This document shows, piece after piece, positions 24,680 to 33,036 of a stretch of 64,000 nt of DNA; positions within the stretch are counted from its first letter, which is position 1; the number at the start of each line of letters is the position of its first letter. The position numbers and the translations under genes are program-made. Origin of the DNA: Allopusillimonas lactea (lineage in GTDB: Bacteria; Pseudomonadota; Gammaproteobacteria; Burkholderiales; Burkholderiaceae_B); contig NZ_JAJJOZ010000002.1 in assembly GCF_021653995.1 (NCBI RefSeq), positions 62,001-126,000 of the forward strand, given 5' to 3'. The notes below the pieces were generated by a model. The model was not told the DNA's origin. It saw only the letters and a list, made by a program, of their open reading frames with translations, and searched no databases.

Positions 24680-25219
24680 ATGGCTCGTTTACAAGAGTTT
24701 TATCGCAGCAAGGTCATGGCCGACCTGCAAGCCAAGTTCGGCTACAAGAGCATCATGGAAGTGCCGCGCATCACCAAGATCACCCTGAACATGGGTGTGT
24801 CTGAAGCGGTTGCCGACAAGAAAGTCATCGAGCACGCTGTGGGCGACCTCACCAAGATCTCTGGCCAGAAGCCCGTCATCACCAAGACGCGCAAAGCTAT
24901 CGCTGGCTTCAAGATCCGTGAAAACTATCCCATCGGCTGCATGGTCACCCTGCGTGGCCAACGCATGTACGAATTCCTCGACCGCCTGGTCGCCGTCGCG
25001 CTGCCGCGCGTACGCGATTTCCGCGGCGTGTCGGGTCGCGCCTTCGACGGCCGCGGCAACTACAACATCGGGGTGAAAGAGCAGATCATTTTCCCCGAAA
25101 TCGAATATGACAAAATCGACGCCGTGCGTGGTATGAACATCAGCATCACCACCACTGCCAAGACCGACGAGGAAGCCAAGGCACTGCTGTCCGCCTTCAG
25201 TTTCCCGTTCCGCAACTAA
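24680..25219 (+). CDS. rplE: 50S ribosomal protein L5
   Basis: A 179-residue L5, which binds 5S rRNA in the central protuberance. YKSIMEVPRITKITLNMGV, the P-loop region GQKPVITKTRKAIAGFKIR and RGMNISITTTAKTDEEAK identify it. Confidence 0.98.
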   Translation: MARLQEFYRSKVMADLQAKFGYKSIMEVPRITKITLNMGVSEAVADKKVIEHAVGDLTKISGQKPVITKTRKAIAGFKIRENYPIGCMVTLRGQRMYEFLDRLVAVALPRVRDFRGVSGRAFDGRGNYNIGVKEQIIFPEIEYDKIDAVRGMNISITTTAKTDEEAKALLSAFSFPFRN

Positions 25220-25230
25220 GGGGCGATGAC

Positions 25231-25536
25231 GTGGCAAAACTTTCCCTCATCAATCGCGATATCAAGCGCGCCAAGCTGGCAGAAAAATACGCCGCCAAGC
25301 GTGCTGCCCTGAAGGCTGTCATCGACGACCAATCCAAGTCTGACGAAGAACGCTACCAGGCTCGCCTGCAACTGCAACAACTGCCTCGCAACGCCAACCC
25401 CACGCGCCAGCGCAACCGCTGCGTCGTCACGGGTCGCCCGCGTGGCGTGTTCGCCAAGTTCGGTCTCACCCGTCACAAGCTGCGCGAAATGGCGCTGCGT
25501 GGCGAGATTCCGGGCATGACCAAAGCAAGCTGGTAG
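25231..25536 (+). CDS. rpsN: 30S ribosomal protein S14 (zinc-free type), GTG start
   Basis: A 101-residue S14. It has the long form with a single Cys (RQRNRCVVTGRPRG), so it is the zinc-independent type. Translation starts at a GTG (25231) with AAGGGGCG upstream; no in-frame ATG precedes AKLSLINRDIKRAKL, which aligns with other S14 N-termini. Confidence 0.97.
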   Translation: MAKLSLINRDIKRAKLAEKYAAKRAALKAVIDDQSKSDEERYQARLQLQQLPRNANPTRQRNRCVVTGRPRGVFAKFGLTRHKLREMALRGEIPGMTKASW

Positions 25537-25547
25537 GAGAAATACAC

Positions 25548-25943
25548 ATGAGCATGAGCGATCCCATCGCCGACATGTTGACCCGTGTGCGCAACGCGCA
25601 GCAGGTCAACAAGACGTCGGTCAGCATGCCCTCCTCGAAGCTGAAGGCAGCCATTGCTGCCGTGCTGAAGGACGAAGGCTACATCGACGGTTTCCAAGTC
25701 ATCGGCGAGAAATCCAAGCCTGTGCTGGAAATCACCCTGAAATACTACGCAGGTCGTCCGGTTATCGAGCGCATCGATCGCGTCTCGCGCCCCGGGCTGC
25801 GCATCTACAAGGGCAGCAAGTCCATTCCTCAGGTTATGAACGGCCTGGGCGTGGCTATTGTGTCCACCCCGCGCGGCGTCATGACCGATCGCAAGGCACG
25901 CGCCACTGGCGTGGGCGGCGAAGTGCTGTGCTACGTGGCGTAA
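25548..25943 (+). CDS. rpsH: 30S ribosomal protein S8
   Basis: A 131-residue S8, central to 16S rRNA platform assembly; in Escherichia coli it also represses the spc operon. DPIADMLTRVRNAQQ and the C-terminal VSTPRGVMTDRKARATGVGG are diagnostic. Confidence 0.98.
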   Translation: MSMSDPIADMLTRVRNAQQVNKTSVSMPSSKLKAAIAAVLKDEGYIDGFQVIGEKSKPVLEITLKYYAGRPVIERIDRVSRPGLRIYKGSKSIPQVMNGLGVAIVSTPRGVMTDRKARATGVGGEVLCYVA

Positions 25944-25953
25944 GGAGAATCAC

Positions 25954-26487
25954 ATGTCACGTATAGCCAAGTATCCCGTTCCGGTGCCGCAAGGCGTCGA
26001 AGCCACCATCAGCGCCGGGCAGATCACGGTCAAGGGCCCACTGGGCACCCTGACACAAGACCTCACCGGCGACGTAGTGGTTCGCCAGGAAGACGGTCAG
26101 CTTACTTTTACTGTCGCCAACGATTCCCGCCACGCCAATGCGATGTCGGGCACCGTGCGCGCCCTGGTCGCCAATATGGTGACAGGTGTTAGCAAGGGCT
26201 TCGAGCGCAAGCTCAACCTGGTCGGCGTGGGTTTCCGCGCGCAGGTTCAAGGTAACGCGCTCAAGCTTCAGCTTGGTTTTTCCCACGACATCCTCCATCA
26301 GATGCCTGAAGGCATCAAGATTGAGTGCCCCACCCAGACCGAAATTGTGGTCAAGGGCGCCAACAAGCAGGTGGTTGGTCAGGTGGCCGCTGAGATCCGT
26401 GCATATCGCGAACCCGAGCCCTACAAGGGCAAGGGTGTGCGTTACGCGGACGAGCGCGTCATCATCAAGGAAACCAAGAAGAAATAA
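25954..26487 (+). CDS. rplF: 50S ribosomal protein L6
   Basis: A 177-residue L6 made of two repeated domains, near the factor-binding site. MSRIAKYPVPVPQGVEATI and the C-terminal PEPYKGKGVRYADERVIIKE identify it. Confidence 0.98.
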   Translation: MSRIAKYPVPVPQGVEATISAGQITVKGPLGTLTQDLTGDVVVRQEDGQLTFTVANDSRHANAMSGTVRALVANMVTGVSKGFERKLNLVGVGFRAQVQGNALKLQLGFSHDILHQMPEGIKIECPTQTEIVVKGANKQVVGQVAAEIRAYREPEPYKGKGVRYADERVIIKETKKK

Positions 26488-26508
26488 GCGCGCGGACAAG
26501 GACGAATT

Positions 26509-26874
26509 ATGGACAAGAAACTCTCCCGTTTGCGTCGTGCGGTTGCAACTCGCCGGAAAATCGCCGAGCTGCGCGTACACCGTTTGTCGGTGCATCGCTC
26601 CAACCAGCACATCTACGCAAACATCATTTCGCCGGAAGGCGACCGTGTGCTCGTCAGCGCATCCACGCTCGAGCCCGAAGTGCGCAAGGCGCTGGTCGAC
26701 CAGAAAGTCAACGGTGGCAATGCCGCCGCGGCTACGCTGGTGGGCAAGCGTGTTGCCGAAAAGGCAAAGGCGGCCGGCATCGAGCAGGTTGCATTTGATC
26801 GTTCGGGCTTCCGTTATCATGGCCGCGTCAAGGCGCTGGCCGAGGCCGCGCGTGAAGCCGGTCTGAAGTTCTAA
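26509..26874 (+). CDS. rplR: 50S ribosomal protein L18
   Basis: A 121-residue L18, a 5S rRNA-binding protein. RLRRAVATRRKIAELRVHRL and the C-terminal FDRSGFRYHGRVKALAEAAR are typical. It is 21 bases after rplF. Confidence 0.98.
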   Translation: MDKKLSRLRRAVATRRKIAELRVHRLSVHRSNQHIYANIISPEGDRVLVSASTLEPEVRKALVDQKVNGGNAAAATLVGKRVAEKAKAAGIEQVAFDRSGFRYHGRVKALAEAAREAGLKF

Positions 26875-26889
26875 GCAGGGGATTGTCAA

Positions 26890-27411
26890 ATGGCTAAAGC
26901 ACAAGGCAAGCACGCCGCCGAGCAAGAGCGCGACGACGGCCTGCGGGAAAAAATGATTGCGGTCAACCGCGTCAGCAAGGTGGTAAAGGGTGGTCGCACC
27001 ATGAGCTTCGCCGCGCTGACCGTGGTTGGCGACGGCGATGGCCGTATCGGCATGGGCAAGGGCAAGGCCCGCGAAGTGCCTGTTGCCGTCCAGAAGGCGA
27101 TGGAACAGGCCCGCCGCGGCCTGCTCAAGGTTGCCCTCAAGAACGGCACGCTGCATCACACAGTGGTCGGCAAGCATGGCGCCTCCACGGTTCTGATCTC
27201 GCCCGCTGCCGAAGGTACCGGCGTGATCGCCGGCGGCCCGATGCGCGCGATTTTCGAAGTGATGGGCGTACGCAACGTCGTTGCCAAGAGCCTCGGCTCC
27301 AGCAACCCCTACAACATGGTCCGCGCTACGCTGAATGGCCTGCGCGCCTGCTCGACCCCCGCCGAAATTGCCGCCAAGCGTGGCAAAACGGTGGAAGATA
27401 TCCTGGGGTAA
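26890..27411 (+). CDS. rpsE: 30S ribosomal protein S5
   Basis: A 173-residue S5, part of the decoding and mRNA-helicase region. VNRVSKVVKGGRTMSFAAL is the double-stranded RNA-binding start and GTGVIAGGPMRAIFEVMGV the central motif. Confidence 0.98.
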   Translation: MAKAQGKHAAEQERDDGLREKMIAVNRVSKVVKGGRTMSFAALTVVGDGDGRIGMGKGKAREVPVAVQKAMEQARRGLLKVALKNGTLHHTVVGKHGASTVLISPAAEGTGVIAGGPMRAIFEVMGVRNVVAKSLGSSNPYNMVRATLNGLRACSTPAEIAAKRGKTVEDILG

Positions 27412-27414
27412 ACC

Positions 27415-27600
27415 ATGGCACAGAAGCAAATTAAAGTTACGCTCGTGCGCTCTGTGATCGGCACCAAGCAATCCCACCGCGATACCGTTCGCGGCCTGGG
27501 TCTGCGTGGCCTGAACAGCAGCCGCGTGTTGGTCGATACACCCGAGGTGCGTGGGATGATCCGCAAAGTGGATTACCTCGTCACCGTCTCGGAAGTCTGA
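27415..27600 (+). CDS. rpmD: 50S ribosomal protein L30
   Basis: A 61-residue L30. IKVTLVRSVIGTKQSHRDTV followed by RGLGLRGLNSSRVLVDTPEV is diagnostic. It starts 3 bases after rpsE. Confidence 0.97.
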   Translation: MAQKQIKVTLVRSVIGTKQSHRDTVRGLGLRGLNSSRVLVDTPEVRGMIRKVDYLVTVSEV

Positions 27601-27611
27601 AAGGAATCGGG

Positions 27612-28052
27612 ATGTCACACACTCAACTCAATACGCTGAAGCCGGCCGAGGGTGCCAAGCACGCTCGTCGTCGTGTCGGCCGCGGTATTGGCTCCGGTCT
27701 GGGCAAAACTGCCGGCCGTGGCCACAAGGGTCAGAAGTCCCGCGCCGGTGGTTTCCACAAGGTCGGCTTCGAGGGCGGTCAAATGCCGCTGCAGCGTCGC
27801 CTGCCCAAGCGTGGCTTCACGTCGCTTAACCAGCATCTTTCCGCTGAAGTCCGCCTGTCCGACCTGCAGCGCCTGCCTGTCGACGAGATCGATGTCCAGG
27901 TGCTGAAGCAGGCCGGTGTGGTCGGCCAGCAGGTGCGCTATGCCAAAGTCATCAAGTCGGGCGAGTTGTCCCGCAAGGTGACGCTCAAGGGCATTGCCGC
28001 AACGGCCGGCGCGCGCGCCGCGATCGAAGCTGCTGGCGGTTCGCTGGCGTAA
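27612..28052 (+). CDS. rplO: 50S ribosomal protein L15
   Basis: A 146-residue L15, a late-assembly protein. NTLKPAEGAKHARRRVGRGI and the glycine-rich KTAGRGHKGQKSRAGGFHK are typical. It lies 9 bases before secY. Confidence 0.98.
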   Translation: MSHTQLNTLKPAEGAKHARRRVGRGIGSGLGKTAGRGHKGQKSRAGGFHKVGFEGGQMPLQRRLPKRGFTSLNQHLSAEVRLSDLQRLPVDEIDVQVLKQAGVVGQQVRYAKVIKSGELSRKVTLKGIAATAGARAAIEAAGGSLA

Positions 28053-28061
28053 GGGGCGACG

Positions 28062-29387
28062 GTGGCTAAAGCTCAGGCTCAGGGTAAATCGGGTTCTCGT
28101 TACGCCGATCTCAAGCGGCGTATCGTGTTCCTGATCCTCGCCCTTGTGGTCTACCGGCTGGGCACGCATATCCCGGTGCCGGGCATCAATCCCGATGCCC
28201 TGGCAGACATGTTCCGCCAGAACCAGGGCGGTATCCTGGGGCTGTTCAACATGTTTTCGGGCGGCGCGCTCGAACGCTTCTCGGTGTTCGCGCTGGGTAT
28301 CATGCCGTACATCTCTGCCTCCATCATCATGCAGTTGATGGCGGTGGTGGTGCCCTCGCTCGAGGCCATCAAGAAAGAAGGCGAATCCGGCCGCCGCAAG
28401 ATCACGCAGTACACCCGCTACGGCACGGTGTTTCTCGCGTTGTTCCAAGCGGTGGGCATTTCGGTGGCGCTCGAATCGCAACCAGGCCTGGTCATCGATC
28501 CCGGCATGATGTTCCGCTTCACCACCATGGTGACGCTGGTGACGGGTACGATGTTCCTGATGTGGATCGGCGAGCAGATCACCGAGCGCGGCATGGGCAA
28601 CGGGATCTCGATCCTGATCTTCGCGGGTATTGTTGCGGGTCTGCCTAGCGCGCTTACGGGTATGCTGGACTTGGTCCGTACAGATTCCATGTCTGTGCTG
28701 TCGGCGCTGTTTATCTTCGCCCTGGTGATTGCGGTTACGTATTTCGTGGTGTTCGTCGAGCGCGGCCAGCGCCGTCTCACGGTTAACTACGCGAAACGCC
28801 AGGTCGGCAACAAGATCTACGGCGGCCAGAGCTCGCATCTGCCGCTCAAGCTGAATATGTCCGGGGTGATCCCGCCCATTTTCGCGTCGTCGATCATTCT
28901 GCTGCCGGCCACGATCACCAGCTGGTTCTCGAGCAACCCGAACATGCGTTGGCTGGGTGACTTGGCCGCGGCGCTTTCGCCCGGGCAGCCCCTGTACATC
29001 ACGCTGTACGCAGCCATGATCATCTTCTTTTGTTTCTTTTACACGGCGCTGGTGTTCAACAGCCGCGAGACTGCGGACAATCTGAAGAAGAGCGGTGCAT
29101 TCGTTCCGGGCATTCGTCCAGGCGAACAGACGTCGCGCTACATCGACAAGATTCTGATGCGTCTGACACTGGCCGGTGCTATCTACATCACGGTGGTCTG
29201 CCTGTTGCCCGAGCTCATGCAGGCGCGCTGGAACGTACCGTTCTATTTCGGCGGCACATCCTTGCTGATTATCGTCGTGGTTGCCATGGATTTCATGGCC
29301 CAGGCGCAGGCTCAGATGATGTCACACCAGTACGAGTCGTTGCTCAAGAAGGCCAACTTCAAGGGCAATAGCCTACCACTGCGGTAA
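28062..29387 (+). CDS. secY: preprotein translocase subunit SecY, GTG start
   Basis: A 441-residue inner-membrane protein with ten expected transmembrane helices, the channel of the Sec translocon. FLILALVVYRLGTHIPVPGI (helix 1), GIMPYISASIIMQL (plug/helix 2 region) and SGAFVPGIRPGEQTSRYIDK (cytoplasmic loop) are diagnostic. It begins at a GTG (28062) preceded by AAGGGGCG. Position after rplO is standard. Confidence 0.98.
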   Translation: MAKAQAQGKSGSRYADLKRRIVFLILALVVYRLGTHIPVPGINPDALADMFRQNQGGILGLFNMFSGGALERFSVFALGIMPYISASIIMQLMAVVVPSLEAIKKEGESGRRKITQYTRYGTVFLALFQAVGISVALESQPGLVIDPGMMFRFTTMVTLVTGTMFLMWIGEQITERGMGNGISILIFAGIVAGLPSALTGMLDLVRTDSMSVLSALFIFALVIAVTYFVVFVERGQRRLTVNYAKRQVGNKIYGGQSSHLPLKLNMSGVIPPIFASSIILLPATITSWFSSNPNMRWLGDLAAALSPGQPLYITLYAAMIIFFCFFYTALVFNSRETADNLKKSGAFVPGIRPGEQTSRYIDKILMRLTLAGAIYITVVCLLPELMQARWNVPFYFGGTSLLIIVVVAMDFMAQAQAQMMSHQYESLLKKANFKGNSLPLR

Positions 29388-29393
29388 AAGAGC

Positions 29394-29612
29394 ATGGCAA
29401 AAGACGACGTCATACAAATGCAGGGCGAGGTTCTCGAGAACCTTCCCAACGCAACTTTTCGCGTCAAGCTGGAAAACGGCCATGTGGTGCTTGGCCATAT
29501 CTCGGGCAAGATGCGTATGCATTACATCCGGATCCTGCCGGGAGACAAGGTCACAGTGGAGCTCACGCCCTATGACCTGTCGCGCGCCAGGATAGTCTTC
29601 CGCTCTAAATAA
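29394..29612 (+). CDS. infA: translation initiation factor IF-1
   Basis: A 72-residue OB-fold protein that binds the A site during initiation. MAKDDVIQMQGEVLENLPNA and GHVVLGHISGKMRMHYIRIL are diagnostic. It lies 6 bases after secY, between secY and rpmJ as in many bacteria. Confidence 0.98.
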   Translation: MAKDDVIQMQGEVLENLPNATFRVKLENGHVVLGHISGKMRMHYIRILPGDKVTVELTPYDLSRARIVFRSK

Positions 29613-29643
29613 GCGGCCGGTCACAGGAAACTAGGAGTCAACC

Positions 29644-29757
29644 ATGAAGGTAATGGCATCGGTAAAGCGGATCTGCCGCAACTGCAAGATCATTAAACGT
29701 CACGGCGTGGTGCGCGTCATCTGCACTGATCCACGTCACAAGCAGCGTCAGGGCTAA
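29644..29757 (+). CDS. rpmJ: 50S ribosomal protein L36
   Basis: A 37-residue protein beginning MKVMASVKRICRNCKIIKRH. Cys11, Cys14, Cys27 and His32 form the zinc ribbon of the zinc-binding L36 type. AGGAGT lies just upstream (29633-29638). It is short and easy to miss, but its place between infA and rpsM is standard. Confidence 0.96.
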   Translation: MKVMASVKRICRNCKIIKRHGVVRVICTDPRHKQRQG

Positions 29758-29790
29758 GGCCGGGCGCAACGGATTTAACAAGGAAAAGTC

Positions 29791-30156
29791 ATGGCCCGTA
29801 TTGCTGGCATCAATATTCCGCCGCATCAACACGCCGAAATCGGACTTACCGCTATTTTCGGCATCGGTCGTACCCGTGCTCGCAAAATCTGCGAAGCAGC
29901 TGGTATCGAAGTTACCAAAAAGGTCAAGGATCTGACCGACGCCGAACTCGAGCGTATCCGCGAGCATGTTGGTGTGTTCACGGTCGAAGGCGACCTGCGT
30001 CGTGAAGTGCAACTGTCGATCAAGCGTCTGATCGACCTGGGAACTTATCGCGGTCTGCGCCACAAACGCGGCCTGCCCGTGCGCGGCCAGCGCACCCGCA
30101 CCAACGCGCGTACCCGCAAGGGCCCGCGTCGTGCGGCGGCTTCCCTGAAGAAATAA
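29791..30156 (+). CDS. rpsM: 30S ribosomal protein S13
   Basis: A 121-residue S13 of the 30S head, contacting P-site tRNA and the 50S central protuberance. MARIAGINIPPHQHAEIGLT and the basic C-terminal tail (GQRTRTNARTRKGPRR) are diagnostic. It is the first gene of the alpha-operon part, 33 bases after rpmJ. Confidence 0.98.
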   Translation: MARIAGINIPPHQHAEIGLTAIFGIGRTRARKICEAAGIEVTKKVKDLTDAELERIREHVGVFTVEGDLRREVQLSIKRLIDLGTYRGLRHKRGLPVRGQRTRTNARTRKGPRRAAASLKK

Positions 30157-30170
30157 TCGAGGACTAGAAG

Positions 30171-30572
30171 ATGGCGAAAGCTACTAACAGCGGCGCCTCG
30201 CGCGTACGCAAGAAGGTCAAGAAGAGCGTGTCTGACGGCATTGCGCACGTTCACGCTTCTTTCAACAACACGATCATCACCATTACCGACCGTCAGGGCA
30301 ACGCCCTGTCGTGGGCAACCTCTGGTGGTGCTGGCTTCAAGGGTTCGCGCAAGTCCACGCCGTTCGCGGCGCAGGTTGCGGCCGAATCCGCGGGTCGCGT
30401 GGCCATGGAATACGGTATCAAGACGCTCGAAGTGCGCATCAAGGGCCCCGGCCCCGGTCGCGAATCCTCGGTGCGCGCGCTGAACGCGCTGGGCATCAAG
30501 ATTTCCAGCATTTCGGACATCACGCCCGTGCCGCATAACGGCTGCCGTCCGCCCAAGCGTCGTCGTATCTAA
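30171..30572 (+). CDS. rpsK: 30S ribosomal protein S11
   Basis: A 133-residue S11 of the 30S platform near the Shine-Dalgarno helix. AHVHASFNNTIITITDRQGN and ISDITPVPHNGCRPPKRRRI identify it. Confidence 0.98.
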   Translation: MAKATNSGASRVRKKVKKSVSDGIAHVHASFNNTIITITDRQGNALSWATSGGAGFKGSRKSTPFAAQVAAESAGRVAMEYGIKTLEVRIKGPGPGRESSVRALNALGIKISSISDITPVPHNGCRPPKRRRI

Positions 30573-30583
30573 GGGGAAGCATC

Positions 30584-31207
30584 TTGGCACGTTATATTGG
30601 ACCTAAATGCAAGCTCTCGCGCCGCGAGGGCACCGACCTGTTTCTGAAGAGCGCTCGCCGCTCGCTGGATTCCAAGTGCAAGCTTGAATCCAAGCCTGGT
30701 CAGCACGGCCGCACCTCGGGCGCTCGCACGTCCGACTTCGGTCTGCAACTGCGCGAGAAGCAGAAACTCAAGCGCATGTACGGCGTTCTTGAAAAGCAAT
30801 TCCGCAAGTACTTTACTGAAGCTGAGCGTCGCCGTGGCAACACGGGCGAGACCCTGATTCAATTGCTGGAATCGCGCCTGGACAACGTCGTTTATCGCAT
30901 GGGCTTCGGCTCCACCCGCGCCGAAGCGCGTCAGCTGGTGAACCACCGCGCCATCGAACTGAACGGCCGCACTGCCGACATCGCCTCCATCATCGTGAAG
31001 GCAGGCGACGTCATCTCGGTGCGTGAAAAGGCCAAGTCGCAAGGCCGTATCCGCGAATCGCTGGATCTGGCCACTGGCCAAGGCCTGCCCCAGTGGGTCG
31101 AGGTCGACACCAGCAAGCTGGCTGGTACGTTCAAGCAGGCGCCGGATCGCGCTGATGTTGCACGCGACATCAACGAATCCATGGTCGTCGAACTGTACTC
31201 GCGCTAA
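30584..31207 (+). CDS. rpsD: 30S ribosomal protein S4, TTG start
   Basis: A 207-residue S4, a primary 16S rRNA-binding protein. LARYIGPKCKLSRREGTDL at the start and the S4 RNA-binding domain RLDNVVYRMGFGSTRAEARQ are clear. The only start consistent with homology is a TTG at 30584, with AAGGGGAAG 6-14 bases upstream. In Escherichia coli S4 represses its own operon; a rare start codon would lower its output relative to neighbours. Confidence 0.97.
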   Translation: MARYIGPKCKLSRREGTDLFLKSARRSLDSKCKLESKPGQHGRTSGARTSDFGLQLREKQKLKRMYGVLEKQFRKYFTEAERRRGNTGETLIQLLESRLDNVVYRMGFGSTRAEARQLVNHRAIELNGRTADIASIIVKAGDVISVREKAKSQGRIRESLDLATGQGLPQWVEVDTSKLAGTFKQAPDRADVARDINESMVVELYSR

Positions 31208-31217
31208 TTGTTGTATC

Positions 31218-31267
31218 CCACCGCCGGTTTGCGTGTTTATGCGCACACCGGCGGTGGTGCATTTTTT
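31218..31267 (+). terminator. intrinsic terminator or attenuator between rpsD and rpoA
   Basis: CCACCGCCGGT (31218-31228) pairs perfectly with ACCGGCGGTGG (31047-offset arm at 31247-31257), with a smaller TGCG/CGCA stem inside, followed three bases later by six T residues (31262-31267). By shape it is a complete intrinsic terminator, placed inside what is usually one transcript. Confidence 0.75.
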
Positions 31268-31350
31268 GCAGTCTTACCCCGCCGGTGTTTCGCCGGTTTT
31301 CCATCAGCCTTATCGGTGTAACGAGCCGAGGGTATTGAAAAGGAATATTC

Positions 31351-32340
31351 ATGTCTCAAGGTTTTCTCAAGCCCCGCTCCATTGATGTCGAATCCGTTGG
31401 CAAGAATCACGCCCGGGTCATCATGGAGCCTTTTGAGCGCGGCTACGGCCACACGCTGGGCAACGCCCTGCGCCGTATCTTGCTGTCGTCCATGACAGGT
31501 TATGCGCCCACCGAAGTCCAGATGACGGGTGTGGTGCACGAGTACTCCACAATCGCCGGTGTGCGTGAAGACGTGGTCGACATTCTCCTGAACCTGAAAG
31601 GGGTCGTATTCAAGCTGCACAACCGTGAAGAAGTCACCCTGACGCTGCGCAAGCAGGGTCCGGGCGTGGTGGTGGCGGGCGATATCGAGCTGCCCCACGA
31701 CGTCGAGATCATCAACCCTGATCACGTCATTGCAACGCTCACCGATGCCGGCAAGCTTGAAATGCAGATCAAGGTGGACCAGGGCCGCGGCTATGTGCCA
31801 GGCAACGTGCGCGCACTCGCCGACGATCGTACGCATACCATCGGTCGTATCGTTCTGGATGCATCCTACAGCCCGGTTCGCCGCGTCAGCTATGCGGTCG
31901 AGAACGCGCGTGTGGAACAGCGCACCGACCTGGATAAGCTGGTGCTCGACATCGAGACCAACGGCGTGATTTCTCCCGAGGAAGCGGTGCGCCAGTCGGC
32001 CCGTATCCTGATGGACCAGATCTCGGTGTTTGCATCCATGGTGGGTGATAGCGACGAATCCGTCAGCATGCCCGTCAGCGGTCGCCAGCAACAGATTGAT
32101 CCCGTGCTGTTGCGCCCGGTGGACGACCTCGAACTCACGGTGCGTTCGGCCAACTGCCTCAAAGCCGAGAACATCTACTACATCGGGGATCTCATCCAGC
32201 GCACCGAGAACGAACTGCTCAAAACGCCCAATCTGGGCCGCAAGTCGCTTAACGAAATCAAAGAAGTGTTGGCCGCGCGCGGCCTGACGCTGGGTATGAA
32301 GCTCGAAAACTGGCCCCCGCTGGGCCTCGAGCGCCCCTGA
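31351..32340 (+). CDS. rpoA: DNA-directed RNA polymerase subunit alpha
   Basis: A 329-residue alpha subunit. Residues about 1-235 form the dimerisation domain (FERGYGHTLGNALRRILLSS) and about 250-329 the C-terminal domain that binds UP elements and activators (NCLKAENIYYIGDLIQRTE, then NLGRKSLNEIKEVL). AAAAGGAA precedes the ATG. It is separated from rpsD by 143 bases holding a terminator, so its level may be set independently. Confidence 0.98.
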   Translation: MSQGFLKPRSIDVESVGKNHARVIMEPFERGYGHTLGNALRRILLSSMTGYAPTEVQMTGVVHEYSTIAGVREDVVDILLNLKGVVFKLHNREEVTLTLRKQGPGVVVAGDIELPHDVEIINPDHVIATLTDAGKLEMQIKVDQGRGYVPGNVRALADDRTHTIGRIVLDASYSPVRRVSYAVENARVEQRTDLDKLVLDIETNGVISPEEAVRQSARILMDQISVFASMVGDSDESVSMPVSGRQQQIDPVLLRPVDDLELTVRSANCLKAENIYYIGDLIQRTENELLKTPNLGRKSLNEIKEVLAARGLTLGMKLENWPPLGLERP

Positions 32341-32377
32341 TCCCGGTGGGGCCTGCCGGCCCTCTGGGTTGCATCAA

Positions 32378-32402
32378 GCGGTGCATGCACCGCCCTTGTT
32401 TT
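32378..32402 (+). terminator. probable terminator after rpoA
   Basis: GCGGTG-CATG-CACCGC (a perfect 16-base palindrome, 32378-32393) is followed by CCTTGTTTT. The U tract is interrupted by one G, so termination may be partial. The 216-base rpoA–rplQ gap also contains TGG-TAAAGT (extended -10, 32465-32470), a weak candidate rplQ promoter. Confidence 0.55.
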
Positions 32403-32556
32403 AATGCCGTCCGCAAGCCCCAGCGTGGGCGGCATGCCGTACTGGAGCCCACGCCACTTTGTGGTAAAGTTCCACCCCTCAACCGGTCCGCAGCGTGCTG
32501 ATAGAAGAGCCGGTTAACCGCGGATTCTCCGCTACCTAGATTCAAAGGAAATCACC

Positions 32557-32940
32557 ATGCGTCACCGCAACGGTCTGCGTAAGCTCAATCGCACCAGCAG
32601 CCATCGTCTCGCCATGTTCCGCAACATGGCCGTCTCCCTCCTTACGCACGAAGCCATCAAGACCACGCTGCCCAAGGCCAAAGAATTGCGCCGCGTTGTC
32701 GAGCCGCTGATCACGCTGGGCAAAGAGCCCACGCTGGCCAACAAGCGCCTGGCATTTGCCCGCCTGCGCGACCGCGCTGCCGTGGTCAAGCTGTTCGAGG
32801 AAATCGGCCCCCGCTACAAGGCGCGCAACGGTGGTTACACCCGTGTACTGAAGATGGGCTTCCGCCAGGGCGACAACGCTCCCATGGCTTTCATGGAGCT
32901 GGTCGACCGTCCTGAAGTCGAAGAACAAGCGGCCGAGTAA
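32557..32940 (+). CDS. rplQ: 50S ribosomal protein L17
   Basis: A 127-residue L17. MRHRNGLRKLNRTSSHRLAM and SLLTHEAIKTTLPKAKELRR are diagnostic. It is the last gene of the ribosomal cluster and is followed by a strong terminator. Confidence 0.98.
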   Translation: MRHRNGLRKLNRTSSHRLAMFRNMAVSLLTHEAIKTTLPKAKELRRVVEPLITLGKEPTLANKRLAFARLRDRAAVVKLFEEIGPRYKARNGGYTRVLKMGFRQGDNAPMAFMELVDRPEVEEQAAE

Positions 32941-32980
32941 AATCGGCAGCAGGCGGGCTTGCCCGCCACAGCAACACCTG

Positions 32981-33006
32981 AAGCGGGCCGCCTGGCCCGC
33001 TTTTTT
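32981..33006 (+). terminator. terminator of the alpha operon
   Basis: AAGCGGGCC (32981-32989) pairs with GGCCCGCTT (32994-33002) over a 4-base loop, and a run of T ends at 33006. A textbook intrinsic terminator 40 bases after rplQ. An additional GCGGGC/GCCCGC dyad lies at 32953-32966. Confidence 0.92.
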
Positions 33007-33036
33007 GTTGTTCGCCGCTTCACCACGTTGTGGCGT

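Noticed and set aside
25957..27618. Open frame of 553 codons on the minus strand across rplF to rpmD
   Set aside because: Antisense shadow of rplF, rplR, rpsE and rpmD; no ribosome binding site and no family resemblance.
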